A stretch of DNA of 21,177 bases from Alphaproteobacteria bacterium. GTDB taxonomy: Bacteria > Pseudomonadota > Alphaproteobacteria > Rhodobacterales > Rhodobacteraceae. Made by a program: the position numbers and the translations under genes. The DNA lies in contig JAUIBJ010000006.1 of NCBI GenBank assembly GCA_030428025.1, positions 1-21,177 on the forward strand, written 5' to 3'. Shown one piece after another: positions 7,386 to 15,147 of the stretch. Under the pieces are notes generated by a model that saw only the letters and a program-made list of their open reading frames with translations, searched no databases and had not been told where the DNA came from. Every line of letters begins with the position of its first letter. Within the stretch, counting starts at the first letter, position 1.

Positions 7386-7880
7386 TCAGGAGGTCTTTCT
7401 GCGACGGGGTGATGGCCGCGGGAAGCGGAAGACAAAGGCGATGCGCCGCGCCCATGCGGGCGTCAGCGGCTCTTCGATGACGCCGAGACGCTCATAGGCG
7501 TGGATGAACTGGTCGGGGCCGATTAAAATCCCGACATGTTTGGCGATGGCGCCCGGGCGCATGCGGAACAGCAAGAAATCGCCCGGTTGGGACGCGTCCA
7601 ACGGGACCGGCAGCATGAGGCGCGCTGCCCCTTCGGCGAGCACCTCGCGATCCCCGGTCTCGCCCCAATCCCGGCTGTAGGGCGGTATCGGAAAGGGCTC
7701 CGGCCCATGTAGCTCGCGCCAGATACCGCGGGCAAGTCCGAGGCAATCGCAGCCTACGCCCTTCAGGCTGGCCTGATCGTGGTAGGGCGTTCCGAGCCAG
7801 TCCCGGGCCAGCGCAATCACTTGGTCAGGATCGGCTGGCTTGTGCGGACGGCCTCGTCTGCGGGGTAAAGGCGCGCTCAT
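7386..7880 (-). CDS. NlpC/P60 phage cell-wall peptidase
   Basis: 164-residue tail-associated cysteine peptidase of the NlpC/P60 superfamily, matching the GTA peptidase gene position. The probable triad is C46 in GCDCLGL, H115 in AKHVGI and H127 in FIHAY. ARDWLGTPYH before the cysteine and DASQPGDFLLF before the first histidine are typical of the family. It would cut murein peptides locally so the tail can cross the wall. The ATG at 7880 overlaps the hub stop (ATGA), and the stop is two bases before the tip-protein start, so hub, peptidase and tip are tightly coupled. The N-terminus is basic (PRRRGRPHK), which is a little unusual. Confidence 0.92.
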   Translation of the reverse strand: MSAPLPRRRGRPHKPADPDQVIALARDWLGTPYHDQASLKGVGCDCLGLARGIWRELHGPEPFPIPPYSRDWGETGDREVLAEGAARLMLPVPLDASQPGDFLLFRMRPGAIAKHVGILIGPDQFIHAYERLGVIEEPLTPAWARRIAFVFRFPRPSPRRRKTS

Positions 7881-8764
7881 CCCAGCACCTCACCCTCATG
7901 GCCGCCGTCCTTGGTGGCGTAGCGGATCACGGCGTCCTGACCGGGGATATGCGGAAAGCCCCGGAAATTGGCGATGTTGCCGAATTTGGCAGAGCAGGTC
8001 TCCGCGCGCTTGTCGCAGCCGGCCGTGACTGTGAACGCATCCCCCACAGCAATGTCGCGCAGCGGCGCCTCAAGCAGCGTCAGCGTGACCAGCCCGCCGG
8101 TCACGTCATACAGCAGCACCTCAGCGCGCCGCCCAGCATTGGCGCCGGTCTCCCAAGTCAGAGTGCCTTGCGCAAACCAGCCTGCCGCAAATGGCTCGAG
8201 CCCCGCCACGATAACCGCCCGGTCGCGCAGGCGTTCGGTGACGCTGCCTGTGCCGCGAAACGCCCCATCGTTCAGATCAACGCGACAGCGCACATCGCCC
8301 AGTTCGGCGTCGCAGCCCGCCTGAAACACTCGACCGACGGTCTGGCCCAGCACATGGGCGAGGCTGCGGACCTCGGCCACGAAGGCGAGCTTGCCGCGAC
8401 GGATCTGACCGACAGCGCCGCGTCGCATCAAGATACGCTGACCAGGGGACGCCCAATTCACACGCCAGACCTCGACGGCAGCATTGTCCCAGCGACCGTC
8501 GAGAATATCGGTCTCGGTAATGCGATCCGACGACAGCACGCCTTCGGCTTCCTGCGCATCTACAGCGAGATCAGATCCTGCCCGGATCTCCGAGGCGGAA
8601 AACCCGCTCTCGGGTTCGAACAGGGTGCCGTCGAAGGTCAGCGGCAGATCATGATCGGTGAAGCCGAAGGCCGCGCCATCACCGCGGGTCAACCGCCAGC
8701 ACCAGGCCAGCGTTGTTACGCCACTGTCGAGATGGTCCTGAAGTCCGGGAGGAAGGGTCTTCAT
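7877..8764 (-). CDS. DUF2163 tail hub protein (GTA gp13-like)
   Basis: 295 residues with both halves of the DUF2163 family: N-terminal hub domain (LPPGLQDHLDSGVTTLAWCW, FGFTDHDLPL) and C-terminal domain (CDKRAETCSAKFGN, NFRGFPHIPG). In the R. capsulatus GTA the equivalent forms the ring between the distal tail protein and tip. Four cysteines (C151, C160, C250, C257) are spaced as in the family and, as I recall from the GTA structure, could bind an iron-sulfur cluster; this is knowledge of the family rather than something visible here. The start ATG at 8764 overlaps the TGA of the heme-oxygenase-like gene, and the stop overlaps the peptidase ATG. Confidence 0.92.
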   Translation of the reverse strand: MKTLPPGLQDHLDSGVTTLAWCWRLTRGDGAAFGFTDHDLPLTFDGTLFEPESGFSASEIRAGSDLAVDAQEAEGVLSSDRITETDILDGRWDNAAVEVWRVNWASPGQRILMRRGAVGQIRRGKLAFVAEVRSLAHVLGQTVGRVFQAGCDAELGDVRCRVDLNDGAFRGTGSVTERLRDRAVIVAGLEPFAAGWFAQGTLTWETGANAGRRAEVLLYDVTGGLVTLTLLEAPLRDIAVGDAFTVTAGCDKRAETCSAKFGNIANFRGFPHIPGQDAVIRYATKDGGHEGEVLG

Positions 8765-9315
8765 GGCGCGACCTCCGTCTCAGCAATCGGTATCGCGAAA
8801 TTCCCCCGCGCCACGATCTCGTCCATCACGCCGGTCAGCGCGGTGAAAGCCCGCCGCGCGCCTGGCGCCAGGGCTGGGATCTCGCGCAGTTGCTTGACGA
8901 AGGCCTCTGCCGCAGGTCCATCCTCGAAGCGCGTGTGCTGCGAGGGCAGCTCGCGCCCTGCGGTCCGCAGCGCCTTCTCGATAACGCGGCCGCCCCGGCG
9001 ATGCGCGCCGATGGTCAGATAGGCCGCGCCGAAGATGGACACCGTGTCGGTCAAAGTTGCGGCGAAATCCGCCGCCACTTGGCTGGGGCGTGCTTCCACC
9101 GGCAGCAGCGCCAGAAGATCCATGGCCAGTACATCGGCACGCCGGACAGCAGGTGGCAAATGCGGATCCAGCGCCAGCTGGATCGTCAGATGCGCCTGCA
9201 GCCAATCAGCCCAGGCCTGCGGGGTAATGGTGCCGTCGATCATCGCGCGTGCCAGCGGATGGGCCTCGGCCTGGTGATGCAGATCACGCGTGGCCTGCCA
9301 AAGCGGTCCGAACAT
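8761..9315 (-). CDS. heme-oxygenase-like protein in the tail operon
   Basis: 184-residue, mostly helical protein resembling biliverdin-forming heme oxygenases (PF01126-type fold). Near the N-terminus LWQATRDLHHQAE matches the proximal-histidine helix, placing H13 as the candidate heme ligand. Residues 96-112 (GAAYLTIGAHRRGGRVI) resemble the distal helix YxxxGxxxGGRVI, but with one extra residue between the first Gly (G103) and the Gly-Gly pair (G108-G109). The length is slightly short for the family. If active it would split heme into biliverdin, CO and Fe2+, needing a host reductant. The TGA overlaps the ATG of the hub gene (8761-8764), so it is translationally coupled to essential tail genes. 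Upstream, GGAG lies nine bases before the ATG and a terminator hairpin precedes that. A heme-binding or purely structural role is possible. Confidence 0.72.
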   Translation of the reverse strand: MFGPLWQATRDLHHQAEAHPLARAMIDGTITPQAWADWLQAHLTIQLALDPHLPPAVRRADVLAMDLLALLPVEARPSQVAADFAATLTDTVSIFGAAYLTIGAHRRGGRVIEKALRTAGRELPSQHTRFEDGPAAEAFVKQLREIPALAPGARRAFTALTGVMDEIVARGNFAIPIAETEVAP

Positions 9316-9333
9316 GGGGGGATCTCCAAATGC

Positions 9334-9359
9334 AAAACGCCCTCGGAGGACCGAGGGCG
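9334..9359 (-). terminator. intrinsic terminator after the fibre module
   Basis: On the minus strand CGCCCTCGG and CCGAGGGCG form a perfect nine-pair stem with a four-base loop (9359-9338), followed by TTTT (9337-9334). It sits in the gap between the 82-aa gene and the heme-oxygenase-like gene, whose ATG is 18 bases after the T run. The rest of the gap (9360-9447) shows no supportable gene. Confidence 0.7.
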
Positions 9360-9447
9360 CGAGAGAGGGAATTTGAAACGTCGTCGGCCTTGGCCCGGGT
9401 CAGATCGATGCCGGTTATCAGACCAGCTCAGCCGAACCGCTTCAGGT

Positions 9448-9696
9448 TCAGGGTGGCGGAAGAACCGGTGGACCGGGCTCGGTCTCCGGTGGGTCTGGCC
9501 AGGGGTCCGGCGCCGTCACGCCCAATTCCGCCAGCCGCGCAGCCCAAGCATCGCGTTCGGCCATGGCAAAGGTCTCGAGATGGGGCTGGCCGGTGCTGAG
9601 ATGTGCCCCAGCTTCCAGTTCCCCGAAATGCACCGCCTCCGCGCCATGGGCGATCCAATAAAGGGGAGCGTCTGCTGTAAAGATCGCGTCGGTCAT
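9448..9696 (-). CDS. small fibre-associated protein (hypothetical)
   Basis: 82 residues. The ATG at 9696 overlaps the stop of the BspA-repeat gene (ATGA, 9693-9696), which fixes the start; a longer frame to 9771 runs through the upstream gene. The N-terminal part (MTDAIFTADAPLYWIAHGAE) is hydrophobic/aromatic, the middle is helical (AMAERDAWAARLAELG) and the last 20 residues are proline-rich. Small genes directly after phage fibre genes often encode fibre assembly chaperones or caps, so that role is plausible from position only. No family is recognised. Confidence 0.65.
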   Translation of the reverse strand: MTDAIFTADAPLYWIAHGAEAVHFGELEAGAHLSTGQPHLETFAMAERDAWAARLAELGVTAPDPWPDPPETEPGPPVLPPP

Positions 9697-12600
9697 TGCT
9701 GGGTGTCTCCCGTGATGGTCCAGGCCGCGCCCGTGCGCAGGACGCTTGCACCCGCCAGAACACCGGACCAAATCGTCACGCGCGAGGGGCCGTTGAAGCC
9801 CTCAGGCGGGGCGTTGCCGCTGGCCTGGGCATTGCCGAGATTGTCAAAGAGCGTCCATGTGACCGAGCTGTTGGCCAGATACCAACCGCTGGGGCTTTCA
9901 TAGACCGGACCGCTCAAGGTGTACGTGCCATCGGCAGCAGCGACCGATGCCCCTGCAATGGTGATCTGGGCAGGGGCCACCAGGAAACTGCGTGCGGCAA
10001 TCGCGGTCTCGAATGTGTCCCCCGGCGCATAGACGGTCGAGTCGTAGATCTTGCTGCCTTCGGTGAAGAGAGAAGCCGCAAAGGGACCTTGCTGATCGAA
10101 GACCAGATTGCCCCAGGCGGTCAGGAGCTTTGAGTAGTTCACGCGGCTCAGATTTGTGATGCCGAATTCTGCCAGATCAACACCGTCCCGGTTCAGCTGC
10201 CAGGCGGAGATGTCCTGGTCAAAAGCCGAAGTGCCGGAGCCGCGGTTGTGGAACATGCCACGCAGGGTCGTGGCTTTGGAGACATCCCACGCCCCGATTG
10301 GCTGATTGAAGCGATGGCTGCTGTTGGTGATCTGGAACATGTAGGAGAAATCCACGCAGGCGGATGTGTTCCAGGCGCCGACGGTGGCACTGCCGCCGTT
10401 GTTAAAGCCGTTTGCCTCGTTGAACATGCCTCGGAAACTCTGGACGGCCCCGGTGTCCCAGGCACCGATGTCTTGATCAAAGGCATCGGCACCGGAAAAC
10501 ATGTCGGCCATGGTGGTGACATTAGCCGTGTTCCAGCTGCCAAGGGGCTGATTGAACCGGTGGCAGGTGGCGAACATGCCGGCAAGGTCGGTTGCGGCAC
10601 TCATATTCCAGCTGTTGATGCCCGGGCTGCCGCCGTTGTTGAAATCGCAGCGACTGTTCGGGCAGTGAAACATGTTCCGAAACGTCGTGATGCGTGAGAC
10701 GTCCCAGGCCGAGAGGTCCTGATCGAAAGTAATGGCCGCACTCACCGAGTAGAACATATGCGACAGCGAGGTCAGCCCGGTGATGTTCCAGCCACCAATG
10801 GGCTGGTTGAAGCGGCTGGCGCGTTCGAACATGCCATAGACATCGGTCAGCGCGGCGGTGTCCCAGCCGTTGATGTCGGGGCTGCCGCCATTGTCGAAGC
10901 GCGAGGCATTGGAGAACATCGACCGCATGCTGGTCACGCCAGAGACATCCCAGGCCCCGATGGCTTGGTCGAAACTGGAGGCCCCGGCAAACATCCCCTG
11001 CATCGTGGTGACCTTGGCCGTGTTCCAGTTGGCGATATTGGGGCTGCCGCCATTATTGAAACCGGTGTTTTGATAAAACATCCAACTCATATCGGTGACA
11101 TTCCTCACATCCCAATTGCCCAGTGGCTGATTGAAGGATGAGGCGCCCTGGAACGGCCCTGAGCCAAACCCGCCCATGGAGGTCACGCCCGAGACATCCC
11201 AGTTCTCGATGGGTTGATTGAAGGCCGCTGCCAGACGAAAGAGTCCGCTGATGTTGGTCAGGCTTGCGGTGTTCCAGTCGTTGATTGTGGGCGCGCCGCC
11301 ATTGTTGAAGGAGCCCGCCTGGTTGAACATGGCGGCCATGGTGGTGACGCGCGCGACGTCCCAGGCGCCAATATCCTGATCGAACGCCACGGCGTCCTCG
11401 AACATCCGCTCAAAACTCGTGACCTGGCCGGTGTTCCAAGCCCCGATGGGCTGGTTGAAGGCGGTGCAGCCGCGGAACATGTAGGAAATGTCGGTGACAT
11501 TCCCGGTGGCCCAGCTGCCGATCTGCGGCAGATTGAAGGTCGCGTTGTTCAGGAAGGTTTGCGCCAGCGAGGTGACGCTGTCGGGCAATTCCTCGGTGAT
11601 GTAGCTGAGGTTCGGTGCCCGCATGAAGCCGCGATAGAGCGAGCGCAGGCCCATGCCAAAGCCCAGGAAATCCACCCGCACGAGCTTGGATTGATCGATA
11701 TCGCCGCCCCATTGCGACAGCGTACCGGTGATCTTTACCTCAACAAGGGGGCTCTCCAGGCTGGCCAGATCATAGCTGTGGCTGAGCGCACCATTGCTGG
11801 TCACGCTCTCGAGGACGCCGTCGCCCCAATCGATCACCACATCGGTCACGGTTGGCAGCGCCCCGGGAGCGGTGTGCAGGCCGAGCGGCAGAGTGATTGT
11901 GCTGCCTGCACTGCCCTTGGTCAGATCATAGGTCAGCAGCATGGTGTTGGTGGCATTGACGAAGGGCCGCAACGTGGTCCAGCGCGAAGCAACCAGATCC
12001 CCGGTGATCCCCACGCGCCCGCGATAGCGTCCGCGCCAGGCGTAGCTTGTGCCAGCCTCCAGCCCCTCTGGCAGATTGGCGCTGCCGCCGGTCGTGGTGC
12101 TGGTCGTGGCCACCCGCGTTGCGCCCGTGGCGTCATAGATCTCGAATTCCGTGTCGATGTAGTTCAGCCCGAAGATTGACTCATAGGGGCTGATCTCGAG
12201 GGTCGCGGTGATGGCGAAGGGCCGGGTCAGCGGCACGGGCGGGGTGATGAGGTCGGGATAGACCTGACGGTAAGCCGAGGACCAGTCCGATTGCTGCCCG
12301 CCGGTGGCGGTATAGAGCCCGCGCCAGAAAAACGCCTGGCCGGGTGAAATGCCATCATCGGGAAAGAGGATGTCATAGACGGAGGCATTGGGATCGGTCG
12401 AGACGCGCTGGAACAACCGATCGTTCTCGAAATCCCCGCTGAGGCTCACCTCGAAGACGACGGAGGTCTGCTGCAGGCCAAGCGGGCTCAGGAACTCGGT
12501 CAGGCGCAGCTGGGCCTGTTCTGCGGCATTGGTGGGCACGAGGGCCGAGGGGCGCACGATGGGGCGCGTCTCGGTTGGGATCTTCCATTGCTCGCCGTCG

Positions 12601-12737
12601 GAATAGAGAAAGTCCCCCTCGTAATAAAGGGCCGCGCCTTCGTAGCGGGCGGGATCGAGGGCGGCGATGGAGGTGAGCCGCCGGCCAAAGCCGATCAGGC
12701 GTTCGCGTCCGGAGGCGTAGGTGATGCCACTGCTCAT
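9693..12737 (-). CDS. BspA/DUF285 repeat adhesin-like tail fibre
   Basis: 1014-residue fibre protein. The N-terminus (about 1-100) begins MSSGITYASGRERLIGFGRR and probably attaches to the tail. Residues about 100-270 look like fibronectin-III-type beta domains, and about 275-370 resemble a PKD-like domain (VVIDWGDGVLESVT). Residues 401-860 hold about 17 units of 25-30 residues of the BspA-type DUF285 repeat, with consensus F(N/D)xxxxxW(N/D)(T/V)xxVTxMxxMF. A beta-rich C-terminal domain follows (about 880-1014). Such repeats occur in surface adhesins and are known from phage-borne genes; here the protein is a good candidate for the receptor-binding fibre. The ATG overlaps the preceding stop (ATGA, 12734-12737) and its own stop overlaps the next start. 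Confidence 0.88.
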   Translation of the reverse strand: MSSGITYASGRERLIGFGRRLTSIAALDPARYEGAALYYEGDFLYSDGEQWKIPTETRPIVRPSALVPTNAAEQAQLRLTEFLSPLGLQQTSVVFEVSLSGDFENDRLFQRVSTDPNASVYDILFPDDGISPGQAFFWRGLYTATGGQQSDWSSAYRQVYPDLITPPVPLTRPFAITATLEISPYESIFGLNYIDTEFEIYDATGATRVATTSTTTGGSANLPEGLEAGTSYAWRGRYRGRVGITGDLVASRWTTLRPFVNATNTMLLTYDLTKGSAGSTITLPLGLHTAPGALPTVTDVVIDWGDGVLESVTSNGALSHSYDLASLESPLVEVKITGTLSQWGGDIDQSKLVRVDFLGFGMGLRSLYRGFMRAPNLSYITEELPDSVTSLAQTFLNNATFNLPQIGSWATGNVTDISYMFRGCTAFNQPIGAWNTGQVTSFERMFEDAVAFDQDIGAWDVARVTTMAAMFNQAGSFNNGGAPTINDWNTASLTNISGLFRLAAAFNQPIENWDVSGVTSMGGFGSGPFQGASSFNQPLGNWDVRNVTDMSWMFYQNTGFNNGGSPNIANWNTAKVTTMQGMFAGASSFDQAIGAWDVSGVTSMRSMFSNASRFDNGGSPDINGWDTAALTDVYGMFERASRFNQPIGGWNITGLTSLSHMFYSVSAAITFDQDLSAWDVSRITTFRNMFHCPNSRCDFNNGGSPGINSWNMSAATDLAGMFATCHRFNQPLGSWNTANVTTMADMFSGADAFDQDIGAWDTGAVQSFRGMFNEANGFNNGGSATVGAWNTSACVDFSYMFQITNSSHRFNQPIGAWDVSKATTLRGMFHNRGSGTSAFDQDISAWQLNRDGVDLAEFGITNLSRVNYSKLLTAWGNLVFDQQGPFAASLFTEGSKIYDSTVYAPGDTFETAIAARSFLVAPAQITIAGASVAAADGTYTLSGPVYESPSGWYLANSSVTWTLFDNLGNAQASGNAPPEGFNGPSRVTIWSGVLAGASVLRTGAAWTITGDTQQ
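10160..11537 (-). repeat. tandem DUF285 coding repeats with three-unit super-period
   Basis: About 17 degenerate coding repeats of 75-90 bases. Three unit types alternate: those starting FNQP, those starting FDQD and those starting FNNGG. The NNGG units (plus-strand signature GCCGCCATTGTTGAA and variants) begin near 10391, 10629, 10883, 11045 and 11294, giving spacings of about 238, 254, 162 and 249 bases. This is one three-unit block each time, with one block short by a unit. Confidence 0.85.
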
Positions 12738-13150
12738 GGGGTGATGACCTCGAACTCTTCGCGTTGATTGAGAATGAAGGTGAAATGCACCACGGCGGAT
12801 TGCGCATCACCCGCGCGCATCTCGAGCGCTTCACCTGACAGCATGACCTGGCGGTCGAGCCCGATCAGCGCAAAATCATTCGGGGGCACGGTGGCTTCCA
12901 GGAGCACGGGATAGTTGATGCCGTCGCGCCCCACGATTCGCGCCGAAAAGCTGATATCGGCAAAGCCTGTATTGCTGACGAGAAGGCCGGTCATGATGAC
13001 GGCCGCGCCAATGCTGCGTTCGGGGCTCGGGCCATTGGCGGGGATGAGATAGCTGGGGACCTCATAGATGGGGGCCCAGGCCGGGCCGATCTCGGCGCGC
13101 ACGGCCTCAAAGAGATTGAGCGGTGGGCGCGGCGTGCGAATAACAGACAT
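12734..13150 (-). CDS. small beta-rich virion protein (hypothetical)
   Basis: 138 residues with alternating hydrophobic patterns of a beta sandwich (VIMTGLLVSNTGFADISFSA, VVHFTFILN) and no signal peptide or membrane span. The start at 13150 lies three bases after the beta-helix gene stop, and its stop overlaps the start of the large repeat fibre, so it sits inside the fibre module. Short proteins of this kind occur among structural genes of marine phages and could be an adaptor between tail and fibre. I do not recognise a named family; the role is inferred from position. Confidence 0.65.
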   Translation of the reverse strand: MSVIRTPRPPLNLFEAVRAEIGPAWAPIYEVPSYLIPANGPSPERSIGAAVIMTGLLVSNTGFADISFSARIVGRDGINYPVLLEATVPPNDFALIGLDRQVMLSGEALEMRAGDAQSAVVHFTFILNQREEFEVITP

Positions 13151-13153
13151 GGC

Positions 13154-15124
13154 TCAGGCTCCAAGACCGATGATGAGAGGAAGGGCGATATTCTGGACAC
13201 CGCGGTTGAAGGCCTGGCCTTCGATGGTGCTGCGCTCGAAATCCACGCGCAGATCTTCGCCGAGATAGGTGTCGCCAAGCTCGGTTGAGAAGGTTGCAAA
13301 GATCCGTCCCCCGCCGGACTTGTAAATGGCGCTGGCGGGATCTGGGGCCTGACCTGTGCCGCGCTGGCTGTAGGGCAACGCGTTGTAGTTGACCCCGGAG
13401 CCTGCGTAGCTGAACTGCTGTCCTGTGGCCTCGATCACCGAGGTGAAGGCGCTGTGATAGCTGTCGGGGTTTGCCGTGACATCGGAAATCAGGGCAATGA
13501 GGGCTGCGATCATGGCGCGCTCGGCAGACCCTGTGATGCGGCTCTCAAGCTCGAGACGCAGTTCTTGCCAGCAGGCCAGGAAAAGCGGGACCAGCGCAAT
13601 GGAAAACGCGTGCTGGCCATTCCAGTCAAAGAGCCCCTTTGCAAAATACTGCGCGCCGCGATCCTGGCCGGTGCGCAGATCGGCGACCAGGCTGCGCAAG
13701 AGCGTGCGGGTGTCGCGTTCGGCCAGGGTCTTCTGTGGCTCAGAAAGCGTGGGCCAGTTGGCAAGCGTTGGATAGCGCGTGGTCATGAGGGCCGTGACGA
13801 TGGCCTCGGTTTGGCTGGTGATGGTATTGGCGGCGGAGGCAGAGACACGCAGGACGGATGCGTCCGGGACGCCGGCGATCTGGATCGTCTTCCGAAACCC
13901 TGTGGCGGCGAACGCGTAATCGCCAAAGGTGTTGTTCGAGTTGGCCACCGTGACCTGGCCGCCATCATGGGCCCAGAGGCCGACGCGCGACCAGTTGGTG
14001 AAGACCGAGACCAGCTGGACGAAGGCGTTGCGGGTGATGGCATAGCCCACACCATTGGGGTTGATGGCAGTGAAGCTGTCGACCACGACCGAGCGCAGCG
14101 GCGAGGACGGGGCCAGGACCGAGCCATCGGCCAGCAAGTTGCCACCGCCGCGCGGCATCAGGGGATTGCTGGCTGGTTTGTCGATGGGCAGGACCATCTG
14201 ATCCTGGGAGAAGCTGTGGAGCTGCGAGCAATCGGCGATATAGGGCGAGCGGGTGATCACCTCGCCGGGCTTGAATGCGAAGGCATAGCCCTTCTTGGGC
14301 GGGCCGCCGGCCAGTGTGTAGGGCTCATGGCGGAGACCTGTGAAGGTAAAGCCGCGCGCCTTGCAGCCATTGGAGAGGAGGAACATGTTGTTCTCCTCCT
14401 GGCCCGAGGGCAGGCGCAGCTTGGTCACACGCAGGTCATAGCCATAGAGCGCGCAATTGGCGGGGATCACGGTCTCGGGTGGGACGGTGTACTCGCCGGG
14501 CTGGATGATGACGACGGCGGGCTGGCTAAGGGCGGCCGCGCGGGCCAGGCCCTCGGCGACGGTGGCCAGCGGCACGGTGAGCGAGGTGCCGGCATTGCTG
14601 TCGCGGCCTGCCATGGTGACATAGAAGGTGCGCGCGACGGGGACGGAGGCGAGCGGCAGGCGCTCAAGGCTGGCGATCTCGATATCGGTCTGGTGCCCTG
14701 TGCCGAAGACTTCCACCCAAGGCAGGGCATATCGGGCACCGGTCGGGGCGATGACCTCGCCGGGGCCAGCACCGGGCGGAGCGACGGAGGCGCGGATCTC
14801 GCGCCGGCCGGAGGCCAGTGTCAGCGTGGTATCGGTGGCAATCGTCGTGGAGGAGAGCCGCACCTTGTCAGACCCGAGCCAGTCGATGCCGCAGCTGATC
14901 GCATCATTGGCGGGATCGGGGGTCTCGGCGGCCCTGCGCCAGGCCGCGCGAAAGCTGTAAAGCTCGCCCGGTTCCATCGGCACGGGGGCGAGGCCTACGA
15001 TGCGGCCGGGGCCGGTGACGCGCAGGACTTTGCCGTCCGGTGCGACGGCGGGCGTGGCGGTCCCGGTCTGGTACAGCTGCGGCGTGTCGCCGGGGCGATG
15101 TTCGAGGGGCGTGTAGCTTTGCAT
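13154..15124 (-). CDS. beta-helix tail spike/fibre protein
   Basis: 656 residues. Residues 1-155 appear to be a beta-sandwich attachment domain. From about 165 to 400 the sequence has pectate-lyase-like right-handed beta-helix features: TFYVTMAGRDSNAGTS, then VVIIQPGEYTVPPETVIPAN, CKARGFTFTG and VVVDSFTAINPNGVGY, with asparagine-rich turns (VANSNNTFGDYAFAATGF). The C-terminal third is helical, then small beta elements. The opening DSNAGTSLTVPLATV is typical of phage spike/fibre beta-helices. No catalytic site can be assigned, so enzyme activity on polysaccharide is possible but unsupported. It follows the DUF2460 gene after 23 bases, with no strong Shine-Dalgarno sequence before ATG 15124. 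Confidence 0.8.
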   Translation of the reverse strand: MQSYTPLEHRPGDTPQLYQTGTATPAVAPDGKVLRVTGPGRIVGLAPVPMEPGELYSFRAAWRRAAETPDPANDAISCGIDWLGSDKVRLSSTTIATDTTLTLASGRREIRASVAPPGAGPGEVIAPTGARYALPWVEVFGTGHQTDIEIASLERLPLASVPVARTFYVTMAGRDSNAGTSLTVPLATVAEGLARAAALSQPAVVIIQPGEYTVPPETVIPANCALYGYDLRVTKLRLPSGQEENNMFLLSNGCKARGFTFTGLRHEPYTLAGGPPKKGYAFAFKPGEVITRSPYIADCSQLHSFSQDQMVLPIDKPASNPLMPRGGGNLLADGSVLAPSSPLRSVVVDSFTAINPNGVGYAITRNAFVQLVSVFTNWSRVGLWAHDGGQVTVANSNNTFGDYAFAATGFRKTIQIAGVPDASVLRVSASAANTITSQTEAIVTALMTTRYPTLANWPTLSEPQKTLAERDTRTLLRSLVADLRTGQDRGAQYFAKGLFDWNGQHAFSIALVPLFLACWQELRLELESRITGSAERAMIAALIALISDVTANPDSYHSAFTSVIEATGQQFSYAGSGVNYNALPYSQRGTGQAPDPASAIYKSGGGRIFATFSTELGDTYLGEDLRVDFERSTIEGQAFNRGVQNIALPLIIGLGA

Positions 15125-15147
15125 GGGGTGGGTCCGGGGTGACTGGG

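Noticed and set aside
9360..9447. Possible small gene between the 82-aa gene and the terminator (segment reading IDLTRAKADD)
   Set aside because: The segment looks like the start of a small tail protein but has no start codon with a ribosome site and runs through the terminator; possibly a relic.
10160..11537. Regularly spaced repeats as a possible CRISPR array
   Set aside because: Units are degenerate, in frame and contiguous without unique spacers; they encode DUF285 protein repeats.
13454..15142. 562-codon plus-strand frame opposite the beta-helix gene
   Set aside because: Composition rich in Gly, Asp, Arg and His with no motif is typical of antisense frames in high G+C genes; the minus-strand protein is clearly structured.
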